DNA from: Flavobacterium sp.
GTDB taxonomy: Bacteria > Bacteroidota > Bacteroidia > Flavobacteriales > Flavobacteriaceae
Length of the DNA: 36,830 bases
Reading direction: 5' to 3'
Assembly: GCF_028712645.1 (NCBI RefSeq)
Contig: NZ_JAQTPQ010000005.1
Span: 1-36,830 of the forward strand
Shown here in pieces: positions 1 through 9,768 of this stretch. Position numbers and translations under genes: made by a program. The notes beneath the pieces were generated by a model. It was not told where the DNA came from. It made no database searches and saw only the letters and a program-made list of their open reading frames with translations. Within the stretch, counting starts at the first letter, position 1. Each line of letters opens with the position of its first letter.

Positions 1-2
1 AT

Positions 3-126
3 TCTTTTGTGGTTTCGGTAGATAGCCTCGAAAAAATGACTGGAATAGACTTCTTTCCAAAACTAGATGATAAGATTGAAAATAGTTTAGAGAAAAGTAG
101 CGATTATAAATCTTGGAGTTTTAATT
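3..126 (+). pseudogene. 3' end of a DNA/RNA non-specific endonuclease (NUC1/EndoG-like), truncated by the window edge, with an apparent +1 frameshift at the A5 run 59-63
   Basis: Frame 3 reads SFVVSVDSLEKMTGIDFFPK then TR-stop; the +1 frame continues LDDKIENSLEKSSDYKSWSF-stop (ending at 126), which looks like the natural C-terminus. Confidence 0.55.
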
Positions 127-129
127 AAT

Positions 130-1365
130 TTACCATTCATTTACCTTATTGGCATCCATTTTTATGAAAATAAAAAGTAAAATGGTAAAGCCCCAAAGCC
201 CAGAACCACCATAAGAAAAGAAAGGTAACGGCACACCAATTGTTGGGAAAACTCCTGCTACCATTGCGATATTTACAAAGAAATGAATGAATAAAATTCC
301 AGCAACGCAATAACCATAAACGCGACTAAATTTTGTTTTTTGTCTTTCGGCAAGATAAATTATTCTGAGAAACAATCCCGCAAAAAGAGCAATTACAACC
401 AATGAACCGATAAACCCCCATTCTTCACCTACGGTTGTAAAAATATAATCGGTGTGTTGTTCAGGAACAAATCCGCCTTTAGTTTGTGTTCCTTCAAGAA
501 AACCTTTTCCAAACCATCCACCAGAACCAATAGCTATTTCAGATTGGTTTGTGTTATAACCAATGCCTTTCATATCAACAGTTTTTCCTAGTAATATATT
601 AAATCGATCGCGGTGATGTTGTTTGAATACATGCGTGAAAACATAATTTACTGACAATACAAATCCAGAAATAAGAGTAAATAGAATTCCGCTCAATACA
701 ATATTTCTATCTGGAAGTCTTGATTTGAAATGAATAAAAACTATTACAAGCAATGCAGTTAGAATTACATATTGTGGTTGTAATACAAGTGTGAGCACAA
801 ATAAAAGTATAGTGATAAATCCTGTCCAAACATACCAAGAAGGTAATCCTTCGCGATATAAAACTATAATGAAAATACTGTAAATCAAGGCACTTCCAGG
901 ATCAGGTTGAGGTAAAATAAGCATTACGGGAAGAAATACGATGGCCAATGCCTGAATTTGCCTGTTGACATCTTTTAAATTTATTTGGGTGTCACTTAAA
1001 TATTTGGCTAATGCCAATGCTGTTGCAGCTTTAGCAAATTCTGAAGGTTGAAGTGTAAAACTTCCAAAACTATACCAACAACGTTGACCTGCAATGACTT
1101 TTCCAAAGGCAAATAATCCAACTAAGGATAATAAGGAAACACCAAAAATAATACTCGCATATTTTTCATAAAACTTTCCGTCAATTGAAAGTATAATGAA
1201 AATTAGCGGAATTGTTAATAAAATAAAAATCAACTGTTTTTCATAAGTATCTTCAATAGAGGATAACGAGGAGGAATAGATATTCAACCATCCCATTACT
1301 ACTAACATAATGTAGATGATGATACAAATCCAGTCGAGGTTATTCGTTATACTTTGATTTTTCAT
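130..1365 (-). CDS. rodA: Rod shape-determining protein RodA (SEDS peptidoglycan glycosyltransferase)
   Basis: 411 aa polytopic protein; 'GIGYNTNQSEIAIGSGGWFGKGFLEGTQTKGGFVPEQHTDYIFTTVGEEWGF' SEDS signature; next to mrdA and mre genes. Confidence 0.95.
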   Translation of the reverse strand: MKNQSITNNLDWICIIIYIMLVVMGWLNIYSSSLSSIEDTYEKQLIFILLTIPLIFIILSIDGKFYEKYASIIFGVSLLSLVGLFAFGKVIAGQRCWYSFGSFTLQPSEFAKAATALALAKYLSDTQINLKDVNRQIQALAIVFLPVMLILPQPDPGSALIYSIFIIVLYREGLPSWYVWTGFITILLFVLTLVLQPQYVILTALLVIVFIHFKSRLPDRNIVLSGILFTLISGFVLSVNYVFTHVFKQHHRDRFNILLGKTVDMKGIGYNTNQSEIAIGSGGWFGKGFLEGTQTKGGFVPEQHTDYIFTTVGEEWGFIGSLVVIALFAGLFLRIIYLAERQKTKFSRVYGYCVAGILFIHFFVNIAMVAGVFPTIGVPLPFFSYGGSGLWGFTILLFIFIKMDANKVNEW

Positions 1366-1382
1366 TTGAAATGAATCGTTTT

Positions 1383-3314
1383 TTAATTTTCCTTAGTGGA
1401 ATCTATTTCTATTTTTGGAACTATTTTTTTACTTTTCAAAATAGAATCTTGCTTTCTTAATTGCATTTTTACAACATTGGATAGACCACCTAATTTTGCA
1501 TATCGATCTTGTAAACTTCTTTCAAGTGTTCTTTTTTCTAAATCAGTTCTTGTTATTTTTCCTCTAAGATATTTTTCAATCATCAAACTGGCTATTGGTC
1601 CTGCTATTGTAGCTCCGTAACCTCCATTTTCTACCAATATTGCTATAGCAATTTTAGGATTATCTTTGGGTGCAAAAGCCACAAAAATAGAGTGATCTTC
1701 TAGTTTTGTTCGTACTCCATTAATTTTTGCGAAATTCTCGGCAGTTCCTGTTTTACCACAAATATCAATGCCTTCAACTCGAAGAGCGTATGCTGTACCT
1801 AAATTATAAACATCGAATAAACCCTCAATCATTGGTTTGAAATATTGCTTGTCTATTGTCGTAACGTGCTTAGTAGTGAACTTGGCATCAATTTTTTCTC
1901 CTTTTATTTTTTTGATAATATGAGGTGTATAATAATAGCCTTCATTAGCGACAGCCGACATCATATTAGCTAATTGGATAGGAGTCATCAATACTTCTCC
2001 TTGTCCTATGGCGTTTGAAATGATAGTTTTTCCACCCCAACCCCAATCAGGATACATTTTTTTATAGGTTTTTGAAGTTGGTATTTTTCCTTTTTTACCA
2101 GTAGGTAAATCGTAGCCCATAAATTGTCCAAGTCCAAAACTTCGTATATGATCGCTCCAAACATCTACCGCGTAAGGAGCTTTATATTTTCCTATAGTTC
2201 TTAAAAAAACATTTGAAAAATAGGCGTTACAAGATTTATAAATTCCAACGTGAAGATCACGTAGTCCGCCTCCACAGTGGCATCCTTGAAATCGACCGGG
2301 AGCATAGGCAAAACCGTGATTACAAACAAAAGTGGTTTGTTCGTCAATTACTCCTTCTTGAAGACCTACAAGTCCTGTCATAATTTTAAATGGAGAACCA
2401 GGAGGATATTCTGCTAATAATCCTCTATCGTAAAGTGGTTTTGCAATAGAATCTCTATACAATAAAGTGTAATTTTTGGAGCGCTGGCGACCAACTAATA
2501 TAGACGGGTCATAAGATGGAGCAGTGACAAGTGCTAAAATTTCACCTGTTTTAGGTTCAATAGCAACAATTCCTCCTCTTTTGTTAATCATTAATTCTTC
2601 TCCGTATTTTTGAAGTTCGGAGTCAATGGTCAAATTGATGTCTTCACCTTGCACTGCAATTGTATCGTATTTTCCTTCTTTAAAGGAACCAATTTCTCTA
2701 TTGTATTTATCTTTTTGAAAATATTTTACCCCTTTGATACCTCTCAAAATTTCTTCGTAACTCTGTTCTACGCCTTGCATACCTATTAAATCACCACTAT
2801 TATAATAGGGATTTTTTGCAATTAATTTTTCGTTGACTTGAGTAATAAAGCCAAAAACATTAGCACCATAATTTACTTGATAATCCCTAAGAGAACGTTT
2901 TTGAAAATAAAAGCCTTCGAATTTTCGAATCTTTTCTTGAAAGGCAGCAAATTCACTTTTATTTAATTGAGGTAAAAATACGGATGGTAGTCTTGGGCTA
3001 TACACTTTGCATTTAGCCAATTTCTTTATGAATTCTTCTTTTGTAATATCTAATAATTGGCAAAATTCTTGGATATTTATATTTTTAACATCTCTTGGGA
3101 TAACCATTATGTCATAAGAAGGCTGATTGGCAACCAATAACTTTCCGTTTCTATCGTAAATATAACCTCTTTCGGGATAATCATATTTTATTTTAATAGC
3201 ATTATTGTCTGATTTTAATTTAAAGGAATCATCAACAATTTGCAAATAGAAAATCCTAATTACAAGCAAGGTAGTTGCAATTATGATTAATGAAGGGAGC
3301 AATGCTTTTCTCAT
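1383..3314 (-). CDS. mrdA: Penicillin-binding protein 2
   Basis: PBP dimerisation domain followed by transpeptidase; 'YKSCNAYF', 'GKTGTAEN'; operon context. Confidence 0.95.
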   Translation of the reverse strand: MRKALLPSLIIIATTLLVIRIFYLQIVDDSFKLKSDNNAIKIKYDYPERGYIYDRNGKLLVANQPSYDIMVIPRDVKNINIQEFCQLLDITKEEFIKKLAKCKVYSPRLPSVFLPQLNKSEFAAFQEKIRKFEGFYFQKRSLRDYQVNYGANVFGFITQVNEKLIAKNPYYNSGDLIGMQGVEQSYEEILRGIKGVKYFQKDKYNREIGSFKEGKYDTIAVQGEDINLTIDSELQKYGEELMINKRGGIVAIEPKTGEILALVTAPSYDPSILVGRQRSKNYTLLYRDSIAKPLYDRGLLAEYPPGSPFKIMTGLVGLQEGVIDEQTTFVCNHGFAYAPGRFQGCHCGGGLRDLHVGIYKSCNAYFSNVFLRTIGKYKAPYAVDVWSDHIRSFGLGQFMGYDLPTGKKGKIPTSKTYKKMYPDWGWGGKTIISNAIGQGEVLMTPIQLANMMSAVANEGYYYTPHIIKKIKGEKIDAKFTTKHVTTIDKQYFKPMIEGLFDVYNLGTAYALRVEGIDICGKTGTAENFAKINGVRTKLEDHSIFVAFAPKDNPKIAIAILVENGGYGATIAGPIASLMIEKYLRGKITRTDLEKRTLERSLQDRYAKLGGLSNVVKMQLRKQDSILKSKKIVPKIEIDSTKEN

Positions 3315-3817
3315 CTTCTAGATGGCTTTATAAGATATATTATTATAACGCAGAGAATAATAGTAAATAGTGTGCTTAAAAGGGTTCGAATCAAAATATT
3401 CCAGAAAAAATTGATTTGAAATGCTTCGAAAACGAACAATACAAAATGATGAATTAAAACTGAAAATAGTATAAACGAGAATCTTTCGGGAGTTAATACA
3501 TCATTTAATTTTACGGTTTGATATTCATAACTCAGGCCAAAAGAAAACTTGAACAAATAAGGTCTGTAATAAGCCAATATTATGCACGCTGTTGTGTGAA
3601 TTCCTCCCGAGTTACTAAACATATCCATAATAAATCCTAGAAGAAAACTAGCCAAAAGCAGTCCAGTTTTGTTGCCGTTTACAGGATATAAAATGATAAA
3701 CAGCATATAAGGAAACGGACTAATGTAGCCCAAAAAATTCATATTATTAAAAATAATAATCTGGACTGACAATAACAGTATAAAACGAAAAATAGTGGTG
3801 AATAAGGTACTATTCAT
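3311..3817 (-). CDS. mreD: Rod shape-determining protein MreD
   Basis: 168 aa integral membrane protein between mreC and mrdA; overlaps neighbours. Confidence 0.85.
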   Translation of the reverse strand: MNSTLFTTIFRFILLLSVQIIIFNNMNFLGYISPFPYMLFIILYPVNGNKTGLLLASFLLGFIMDMFSNSGGIHTTACIILAYYRPYLFKFSFGLSYEYQTVKLNDVLTPERFSFILFSVLIHHFVLFVFEAFQINFFWNILIRTLLSTLFTIILCVIIIYLIKPSRR

Positions 3818-4631
3818 TTTTTCTTCTGTTTTCTAAGTTTGTAATTTCCTCCCTGTTTTTACTTTTGATGATATATACGTGACCCAAATTAGTCATATCA
3901 TTAAAAAGTTTTATGTCTAATGTATAATAATGGTTTTCTTTGTTCGTGTAACGCTTGTAAACAGTTCCTATATTAATGTTTTCTGGAAATATTAAGGATT
4001 GACCGCCAGTTACGATGGTGTCGCCTTTTCTAATGGCAGCTAATCTAGGAATATCTGTCAATTGAACAAAGCCAGTACTTTTACCATTCCAACCCAAAGA
4101 TCCAAAATGGTTTGATTTTTTTAGTTTTGCGTTTAACCGAAATTTGGTGTTTAATATGCTTATAACTGTGGAATAATTTGGCGAAGTATCGTCTATTATT
4201 CCTACAATTCCCAAACTATTGATTACACCCATATCTGGTTTTACACCTTGCAGACTTCCAGAATTCAAGGTTAAATAATTTTCATAAGAATCATAAGAAT
4301 TATGAATTACTTTAGATACTAAGATATCTGAATGTAGTCCTTTTATGCTGTCTAATTTTGGAATTGAGGTGGTGTCTTTTAGACTAAAAAGAAGACCTTT
4401 CAATTTCGCGTTTTCTTGGGCAAGTATCTCGTTTTGACTTTTTAAATTCAAATATTCACTTACATTATTTATTTTTTCATAGACACCTCCGCTCAAAAAA
4501 TTGGCTGAACTTATTATTTTGCTTCTATGATAAGAATGCGATTGAATAGTAAGAAATAATGAAATACCCAAAAGCAGCAAAAACAGCAATCTATTACTGT
4601 TTTTAAATATAAAATTAAATATTTGCTGCAT
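3810..4631 (-). CDS. mreC: Rod shape-determining protein MreC
   Basis: N-terminal TM, coiled coil and MreC beta domain ('GVKPDMGVINSLGIVGIIDDTSPNYSTVISILN'). Confidence 0.93.
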   Translation of the reverse strand: MQQIFNFIFKNSNRLLFLLLLGISLFLTIQSHSYHRSKIISSANFLSGGVYEKINNVSEYLNLKSQNEILAQENAKLKGLLFSLKDTTSIPKLDSIKGLHSDILVSKVIHNSYDSYENYLTLNSGSLQGVKPDMGVINSLGIVGIIDDTSPNYSTVISILNTKFRLNAKLKKSNHFGSLGWNGKSTGFVQLTDIPRLAAIRKGDTIVTGGQSLIFPENINIGTVYKRYTNKENHYYTLDIKLFNDMTNLGHVYIIKSKNREEITNLENRRKNE

Positions 4632-4693
4632 TTTTTACCTGTATAATGTATGTTGTAAAATTATAAACTGAATATCCTAAGTTGGATAAAGTT

Positions 4694-5722
4694 CTATTTA
4701 ATCAAAACACTTTTAAACTTTTGGATATTTTTAAGTGCCATACCTGTTCCTCTCACAACAGCTCTTAATGGATCTTCTGCTATGTAAACAGGTAAATCTG
4801 TTTTTTGGGAAATTCTTTTATCAAGACCTCTTAACATTGATCCACCACCAGCAAGATAAATCCCTGTGTTGTAAATATCAGCTGCTAATTCTGGAGGAGT
4901 TTGTGATAAGGTTTCCATAACAGCATCTTCAATTCTTTGAATCGATTTGTCTAATGCTTTTGCAATCTCTCTATGAGAAACCTCAACTTGTTTTGGTTTT
5001 CCAGTAAGTAAATCTCTACCTTGAACCGACATATCTTCTGGAGGGGTTTCAAGATCTTCAATTGCTGCTCCTACTTGAATTTTTATTTTCTCAGCAGTAC
5101 TTTCTCCAACAAAAAGATTATGTTGAGTACGCATATAATAAACAATATCATTGGTAAAAACGTCACCAGCAATTTTTACTGATTTGTCGCAAACAATTCC
5201 GCCCAAGGCGATAACAGCGATTTCTGTAGTTCCACCACCAATATCAACAATCATATTTCCTTTAGGTTGCATAATGTCAATACCTATACCAATTGCTGCT
5301 GCCATTGGTTCGTGTATCAAATAAACTTCTTTACCATTTACTCTTTCACAGGATTCTTTTACTGCTCTCATTTCCACTTCAGTAATTCCAGAAGGAATGC
5401 AAACAACCATTCTTAATGCTGGTGTAAACATTCTTTTTTTCAATGCCGGAATGCTTTTGATAAGCATACTGATCATTTTTTCGGAAGCATCAAAATCTGC
5501 GATTACTCCATCTTTCAAAGGTCTTATCGTTTTAATGTTTTCATGGGTTTTACCTTGCATCATATTGGCTTCTTTACCAACAGCAATTATTTTTCCCGAT
5601 ATTCTATCGCGAGCAACTATTGATGGACTGTCAATAACAACTTTATCATTGTGTATGATTAAAGTGTTTGCGGTACCAAGGTCTATCGCAATATCCTCGG
5701 TCATGAAATCAAAAAATCCCAT
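4694..5722 (-). CDS. mreB: Rod shape-determining protein MreB (actin-like ATPase)
   Basis: 'IAIDLGTANTLI', 'MIVDIGGGTTEIAVIALGGIV', 'LAGGGSMLRGLDKRI'. Confidence 0.98.
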   Translation of the reverse strand: MGFFDFMTEDIAIDLGTANTLIIHNDKVVIDSPSIVARDRISGKIIAVGKEANMMQGKTHENIKTIRPLKDGVIADFDASEKMISMLIKSIPALKKRMFTPALRMVVCIPSGITEVEMRAVKESCERVNGKEVYLIHEPMAAAIGIGIDIMQPKGNMIVDIGGGTTEIAVIALGGIVCDKSVKIAGDVFTNDIVYYMRTQHNLFVGESTAEKIKIQVGAAIEDLETPPEDMSVQGRDLLTGKPKQVEVSHREIAKALDKSIQRIEDAVMETLSQTPPELAADIYNTGIYLAGGGSMLRGLDKRISQKTDLPVYIAEDPLRAVVRGTGMALKNIQKFKSVLIK

Positions 5723-5775
5723 AAGTTTTAGTGGGTTTAAAAGTTATATAATTCTAACGTACAAAGCTAAACAAA

Positions 5776-7302
5776 TTAATGTTTGAAATGACGTGTTCCT
5801 GTAAATACCATTGCAACTTTATTTTCGTTGCAATAATCAATGCTTAATTGGTCTTTTATTGATCCTCCAGGTTGAATAACAGCAGTTATACCAGCGTTTT
5901 TTGCAATTTCCACACAATCCGGGAAAGGGAAAAATGCATCACTTGCCATTGAAGCACCTTTTAAACTGAATCCAAATGTACGTGCTTTTTCAATAGCTTG
6001 CAATAAGGCATCCACTCTTGAGGTTTGTCCCGTTCCTGATGAAATTAAAGTTCCGTTTTTTGCAAATACAATAGTGTTCGATTTCGTGTTTTTACAAACT
6101 TTAGAAGCAAAAATCAAATCTTTTATTTCTTGTTCTGAAGGAGTTGTTACTGTAACGGTTTTTAAGTCCGCTTTAGTATCAGTGATGTTATTTCTTTCTT
6201 GAACTAAAATTCCGTTCAAGCAAGTTCTAACTTGTTTTTGAGGCAATTCAACTTCATTTTGAATTAAAATTATTCTGTTTTTCTTTTCTTGAAGGATAGT
6301 AAGTGCTGCTTCGTCATAACTGGGTGCAATCACTACTTCACAAAATAACTTGTTAATTTCATTTGCTGTAGCTACATCTATTTTTGTGTTGGCAATCAAA
6401 ACGCCACCAAAAGCCGAGGTTGGATCGCAAGCCAATGCTACATTGTAAGCTTCACTAATAGTTTCTCTAGTGGCTAACCCACAAGCATTATTGTGTTTTA
6501 AGATGGCAAATGTTGGTCCGTCATTTTTAAATTCGTTAATCAAATTTACCGCTGCATCTACGTCTAATAAATTATTATAGGATAATTCTTTTCCGTGAAC
6601 TTTATTGAACATTGCATCGAAATCACCAAAGAAAAATCCTTTTTGATGTGGATTTTCTCCATATCTCAAAACTTGTCCGTCAGCAATACTGGTTTTAAAA
6701 ATAGTTTCGTCAGTATTAAAATAGTTAAAAATTGCTGTGTCATAATGAGAAGAAACGTGGAATGCTTTAGTAGCAAATAATTTTCTGTCTTCTAAAGTTG
6801 TTGCGCCGTTTTGATTGCTAATCAAATCTAAAAGCAAACTATATTCAGCTACCGAAGGAATAATTACGGTATCCTTGAAATTTTTGGCGGCAGCACGAAT
6901 TAACGAAATGCCACCTATGTCAATTTTTTCGATAATGTCGCTTTCACTTGCGCCAGAAGCAACAGTTTTTTCAAAAGGATATAAGTCAACAATCACTAGA
7001 TCAATTTGAGGAATATCATATTCCTTCATTTGTTGCACATCAGTTTCATTGTCTTGACGATTTAAGATTCCTCCAAAAACTTTTGGATGCAAGGTTTTTA
7101 CTCTTCCGCCAAGGATGGATGGATACGAAGTTACGTCTTCAACAGGAATGACAGGAATGCCAAGGTTTTTTATGAATTCTTCAGTACCACCAGTAGAATA
7201 AAAAATTACGTTTTGCTCGTGTAATTTCTTGATAATTGGCTCTAAACCATCTTTCGAAAAGACAGAAATTAATGCAGATTGGATTGTTTTTGTTGTGTTC
7301 AT
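5776..7302 (-). CDS. purH: Bifunctional IMP cyclohydrolase / AICAR formyltransferase; start reassigned from 7356 to the ATG at 7302
   Basis: 'ALISVFSKDGLEPI', 'LRYGENPHQKG', 'SDAFFPFPD'. A minus-strand TACTTTTG box at 7333-7326 lies inside the 5' extension of the supplied ORF, favouring the downstream ATG (MNTTKTIQSAL). Confidence 0.95.
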   Translation of the reverse strand: MNTTKTIQSALISVFSKDGLEPIIKKLHEQNVIFYSTGGTEEFIKNLGIPVIPVEDVTSYPSILGGRVKTLHPKVFGGILNRQDNETDVQQMKEYDIPQIDLVIVDLYPFEKTVASGASESDIIEKIDIGGISLIRAAAKNFKDTVIIPSVAEYSLLLDLISNQNGATTLEDRKLFATKAFHVSSHYDTAIFNYFNTDETIFKTSIADGQVLRYGENPHQKGFFFGDFDAMFNKVHGKELSYNNLLDVDAAVNLINEFKNDGPTFAILKHNNACGLATRETISEAYNVALACDPTSAFGGVLIANTKIDVATANEINKLFCEVVIAPSYDEAALTILQEKKNRIILIQNEVELPQKQVRTCLNGILVQERNNITDTKADLKTVTVTTPSEQEIKDLIFASKVCKNTKSNTIVFAKNGTLISSGTGQTSRVDALLQAIEKARTFGFSLKGASMASDAFFPFPDCVEIAKNAGITAVIQPGGSIKDQLSIDYCNENKVAMVFTGTRHFKH

Positions 7303-7433
7303 TATGTAGTTGTAGTTATATTTTGCAAAAGTAGTTTTTTTGGAGATAAAATTCAAATGTATTTATGTAACAATATTTTAAAAAACGCTACCAATAAAGC
7401 AGTAAATTTTCATTAGGTTTTTGAAAAAAAATT

Positions 7434-8720
7434 ATGGAATTTTACAATAATACAAATCAAAGGTTTATGCTAGTTTATTTTAGGCTGTTATCAGAGAGTT
7501 TCCGTTTTGCATTGAATGCTTTGCGCAATAATAAACTGCGTACACTTTTGTCATTACTTGGTGTCACTATAGGAATTTTTTCAATTATTGCAGTGCTTGC
7601 TGCTGTTGATTCATTGGATAGAAAAATCACAAAAGATTTGAGTACTTTAGATAAAAACACCATTTATTTAATGAAAATGTCTTTTGGTCCATCGGAAATA
7701 CCGCAATGGAAGAGAGAGCAATTTCCCAATGTAAAATATGACGAATACATCTATTTGAAAGGAGCTATGACCAATACGGATCAAGTGGGTTACCAAATAT
7801 TTACCAATAGAGAGTCAATTAAATACGAATCAAATACGGTAACAAATGTAAATATTGTCCCGGTTTCTCACGAGTTTATTGATATACAAGGATTAGAATT
7901 TGAAGATGGAAGATTTTATAATGAATCTGAGGCTAATTCTGCTGCTCCAGTTACGGTTATAGGATATGAAATTGCAAAATCACTGTTTGAAGATGCTGAA
8001 CCTATTGGCAAAAAGGTGCGTTTATATGGTCAACGGTTTACGGTTATTGGGGTTTTGAAAAAGAAGGGTAGTGGGTTATCTTTTGGGAATAACAATGACA
8101 CTTCAGCTTTCATTCCTGTAAATTTTGCAAGACAAATTTTTGGAGATAATAATAATTCAGTGGTAAATGTAATTATATTTAAACCTCAAAGCGGAGTGGA
8201 TATGGGAGCTTATAAAGCTGAAATTTCCCAAAAACTGAGAAATTTTAGAGGATTGAAAGCAGGCGAAATAGATAATTTCTTTATTAATGTTTTTTCAGGA
8301 CTTACTGATATGATAGATGGAATTATTTCCCAAATGAACATTGTAGGCTGGATTATTAGTGGTTTTTCATTGCTTGTTGGCGGTTTTGGAATTGCTAATA
8401 TTATGTTTGTCTCAGTGAAAGAAAGGACAAATTTGATAGGAATTCAAAAATCGCTTGGAGCTAAAAACAAATTTATATTATTTCAATTCTTGTTTGAAGC
8501 GATTATTCTCTCAGTAATTGGCGGAATTGTTGGATTGTTAATGGTTTGGATTATTGCAATGGTTTTAACCAAAGCCTTGGATTTTGAATTTGTTCTGGGA
8601 ATGGGCAACATTCTTTTAGGAACTGGATTGGCTGCTGTAATTGGTTTGATTTCAGGAATTCTTCCTGCTATCTCAGCTTCAAAATTAGATCCTGTGGAAG
8701 CGATTAGAACGGGAATGTAA
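7434..8720 (+). CDS. ABC transporter permease, MacB/FtsX family
   Basis: N-terminal 'NNKLRTLLSLLGVTIGIFSIIAVLAAVDSL', MacB periplasmic core, C-terminal FtsX domain ending 'ISASKLDPVEAIRTGM'. Confidence 0.92.
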   Translation: MEFYNNTNQRFMLVYFRLLSESFRFALNALRNNKLRTLLSLLGVTIGIFSIIAVLAAVDSLDRKITKDLSTLDKNTIYLMKMSFGPSEIPQWKREQFPNVKYDEYIYLKGAMTNTDQVGYQIFTNRESIKYESNTVTNVNIVPVSHEFIDIQGLEFEDGRFYNESEANSAAPVTVIGYEIAKSLFEDAEPIGKKVRLYGQRFTVIGVLKKKGSGLSFGNNNDTSAFIPVNFARQIFGDNNNSVVNVIIFKPQSGVDMGAYKAEISQKLRNFRGLKAGEIDNFFINVFSGLTDMIDGIISQMNIVGWIISGFSLLVGGFGIANIMFVSVKERTNLIGIQKSLGAKNKFILFQFLFEAIILSVIGGIVGLLMVWIIAMVLTKALDFEFVLGMGNILLGTGLAAVIGLISGILPAISASKLDPVEAIRTGM

Positions 8721-8762
8721 TTCCCGATTTCTCGGGAATGACAGTTGTCTTACTAGATAAAA

Positions 8763-8797
8763 AAGGCTCAAAATTGTATTAATTTTGAGCCTTTTTA
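8763..8797. terminator. Bidirectional terminator between convergent permease gene and accD
   Basis: GGCTCAAAATT-gtatt-AATTTTGAGCC flanked by A and T tracts. Confidence 0.85.
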
Positions 8798-8811
8798 TTT
8801 AAAATTGTAAT

Positions 8812-9666
8812 CTATCTAACGTCAATATTCTGTATCAAATCGATATATAAATTAATTTTGTCTTTGAGTTCTTTTCTTGGTGAAATAAAATCTAGAAAAC
8901 CGTGTTCAAGAACAAATTCGGCAGTTTGAAAACCTTCTGGCAAATCTTTTCCAGTAGTGTCTTTTACAACTCTTGGTCCTGCAAAACCTATTAATGCTCC
9001 TGGTTCCGAAATATTGATATCTCCTAACATTGCATAAGAGGCTGTTGTTCCACCAGTTGTTGGATCTGTACACAAAGAAATATAAGGAATTTTAGCTTCG
9101 GCTAATTGGGCCAATTTTGCAGATGTTTTTGCTAATTGCATCAATGAATACGCAGCTTCCATCATTCTTGCTCCACCTGATTTTGAAATCATTACAAATG
9201 GAATGTTGTTTTTAATAGAGTGGTCAACTCCTCGGGCAATTTTTTCACCCACAACGCCACCTATTGAACCTCCAATGAAGGCAAAATCCATACAGCAAAC
9301 TACTAAATCTTTCCCTTTTGATTTTCCAACTCCTGTTCGAACCGCATCATTCAATTTGGTCTTGGCCATTGTGTCTTTCAAACGCTCCGAATATTTTTTG
9401 GTATCTACAAAATGCAAGGTGTCTTTCGACGTCATTTTAGCATCTAATTCAACGAATTCATTATCGTCAAACAATATTTCGAAATATTCTTTGCTACCAA
9501 TTCTAACGTGAAAATCATCTTCTGGACTTACATATAAGTTGCGAGCAAGTTCATCCGCATCTATCACTTTTCCTGTAGGGGATTTGTACCAAAGTCCTTT
9601 TGGCACATCCATTTTGTCCTCGGTGGGAGTCGTAATTCCTTTTCCTGTTCTTTTAAACCAAGCCAT
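8812..9666 (-). CDS. accD: Acetyl-CoA carboxylase carboxyltransferase subunit beta
   Basis: '[11 protein letters not shown]...', '[30 protein letters not shown]', '[18 protein letters not shown]'. Confidence 0.95.
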   Translation of the reverse strand: MAWFKRTGKGITTPTEDKMDVPKGLWYKSPTGKVIDADELARNLYVSPEDDFHVRIGSKEYFEILFDDNEFVELDAKMTSKDTLHFVDTKKYSERLKDTMAKTKLNDAVRTGVGKSKGKDLVVCCMDFAFIGGSIGGVVGEKIARGVDHSIKNNIPFVMISKSGGARMMEAAYSLMQLAKTSAKLAQLAEAKIPYISLCTDPTTGGTTASYAMLGDINISEPGALIGFAGPRVVKDTTGKDLPEGFQTAEFVLEHGFLDFISPRKELKDKINLYIDLIQNIDVR

Positions 9667-9670
9667 AATT

Positions 9671-9702
9671 AAGTTGGAAGTTAGAAGTTAGAAGTTGGAA
9701 GT
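9671..9702. repeat. Heptad tandem array (ACTTCYA)x4 plus a partial unit on the minus strand, 4 nt upstream of the accD ATG
   Basis: Plus strand: aagt-tggaagt-tagaagt-tagaagt-tggaagt. Confidence 0.85.
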
Positions 9703-9738
9703 AAATCCTTTTTCTAAATTCTTATTAATATTATTTTA

Positions 9739-9766
9739 CTTCGTACTTCGTATATTGTACTTCGTA
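9739..9766. repeat. Heptad tandem array x4 just after the fbaA stop codon
   Basis: Plus strand: cttcgta-cttcgta-tattgta-cttcgta; the third unit is degenerate but keeps register. Confidence 0.8.
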
Positions 9767-9768
9767 CC

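Noticed and set aside
1396-1620. 74-aa plus-strand ORF antisense to mrdA (and similar antisense ORFs such as 5397-5786, 9203-9511, 18163-18540, 23198-23497, 23657-24028)
   Set aside because: All lie opposite clear conserved genes, with no recognisable domains or initiation signals; expected from AT-rich codon structure.
130-5722. mre/rod cluster as a point of novelty
   Set aside because: Standard elongasome operon organisation; nothing unusual seen.
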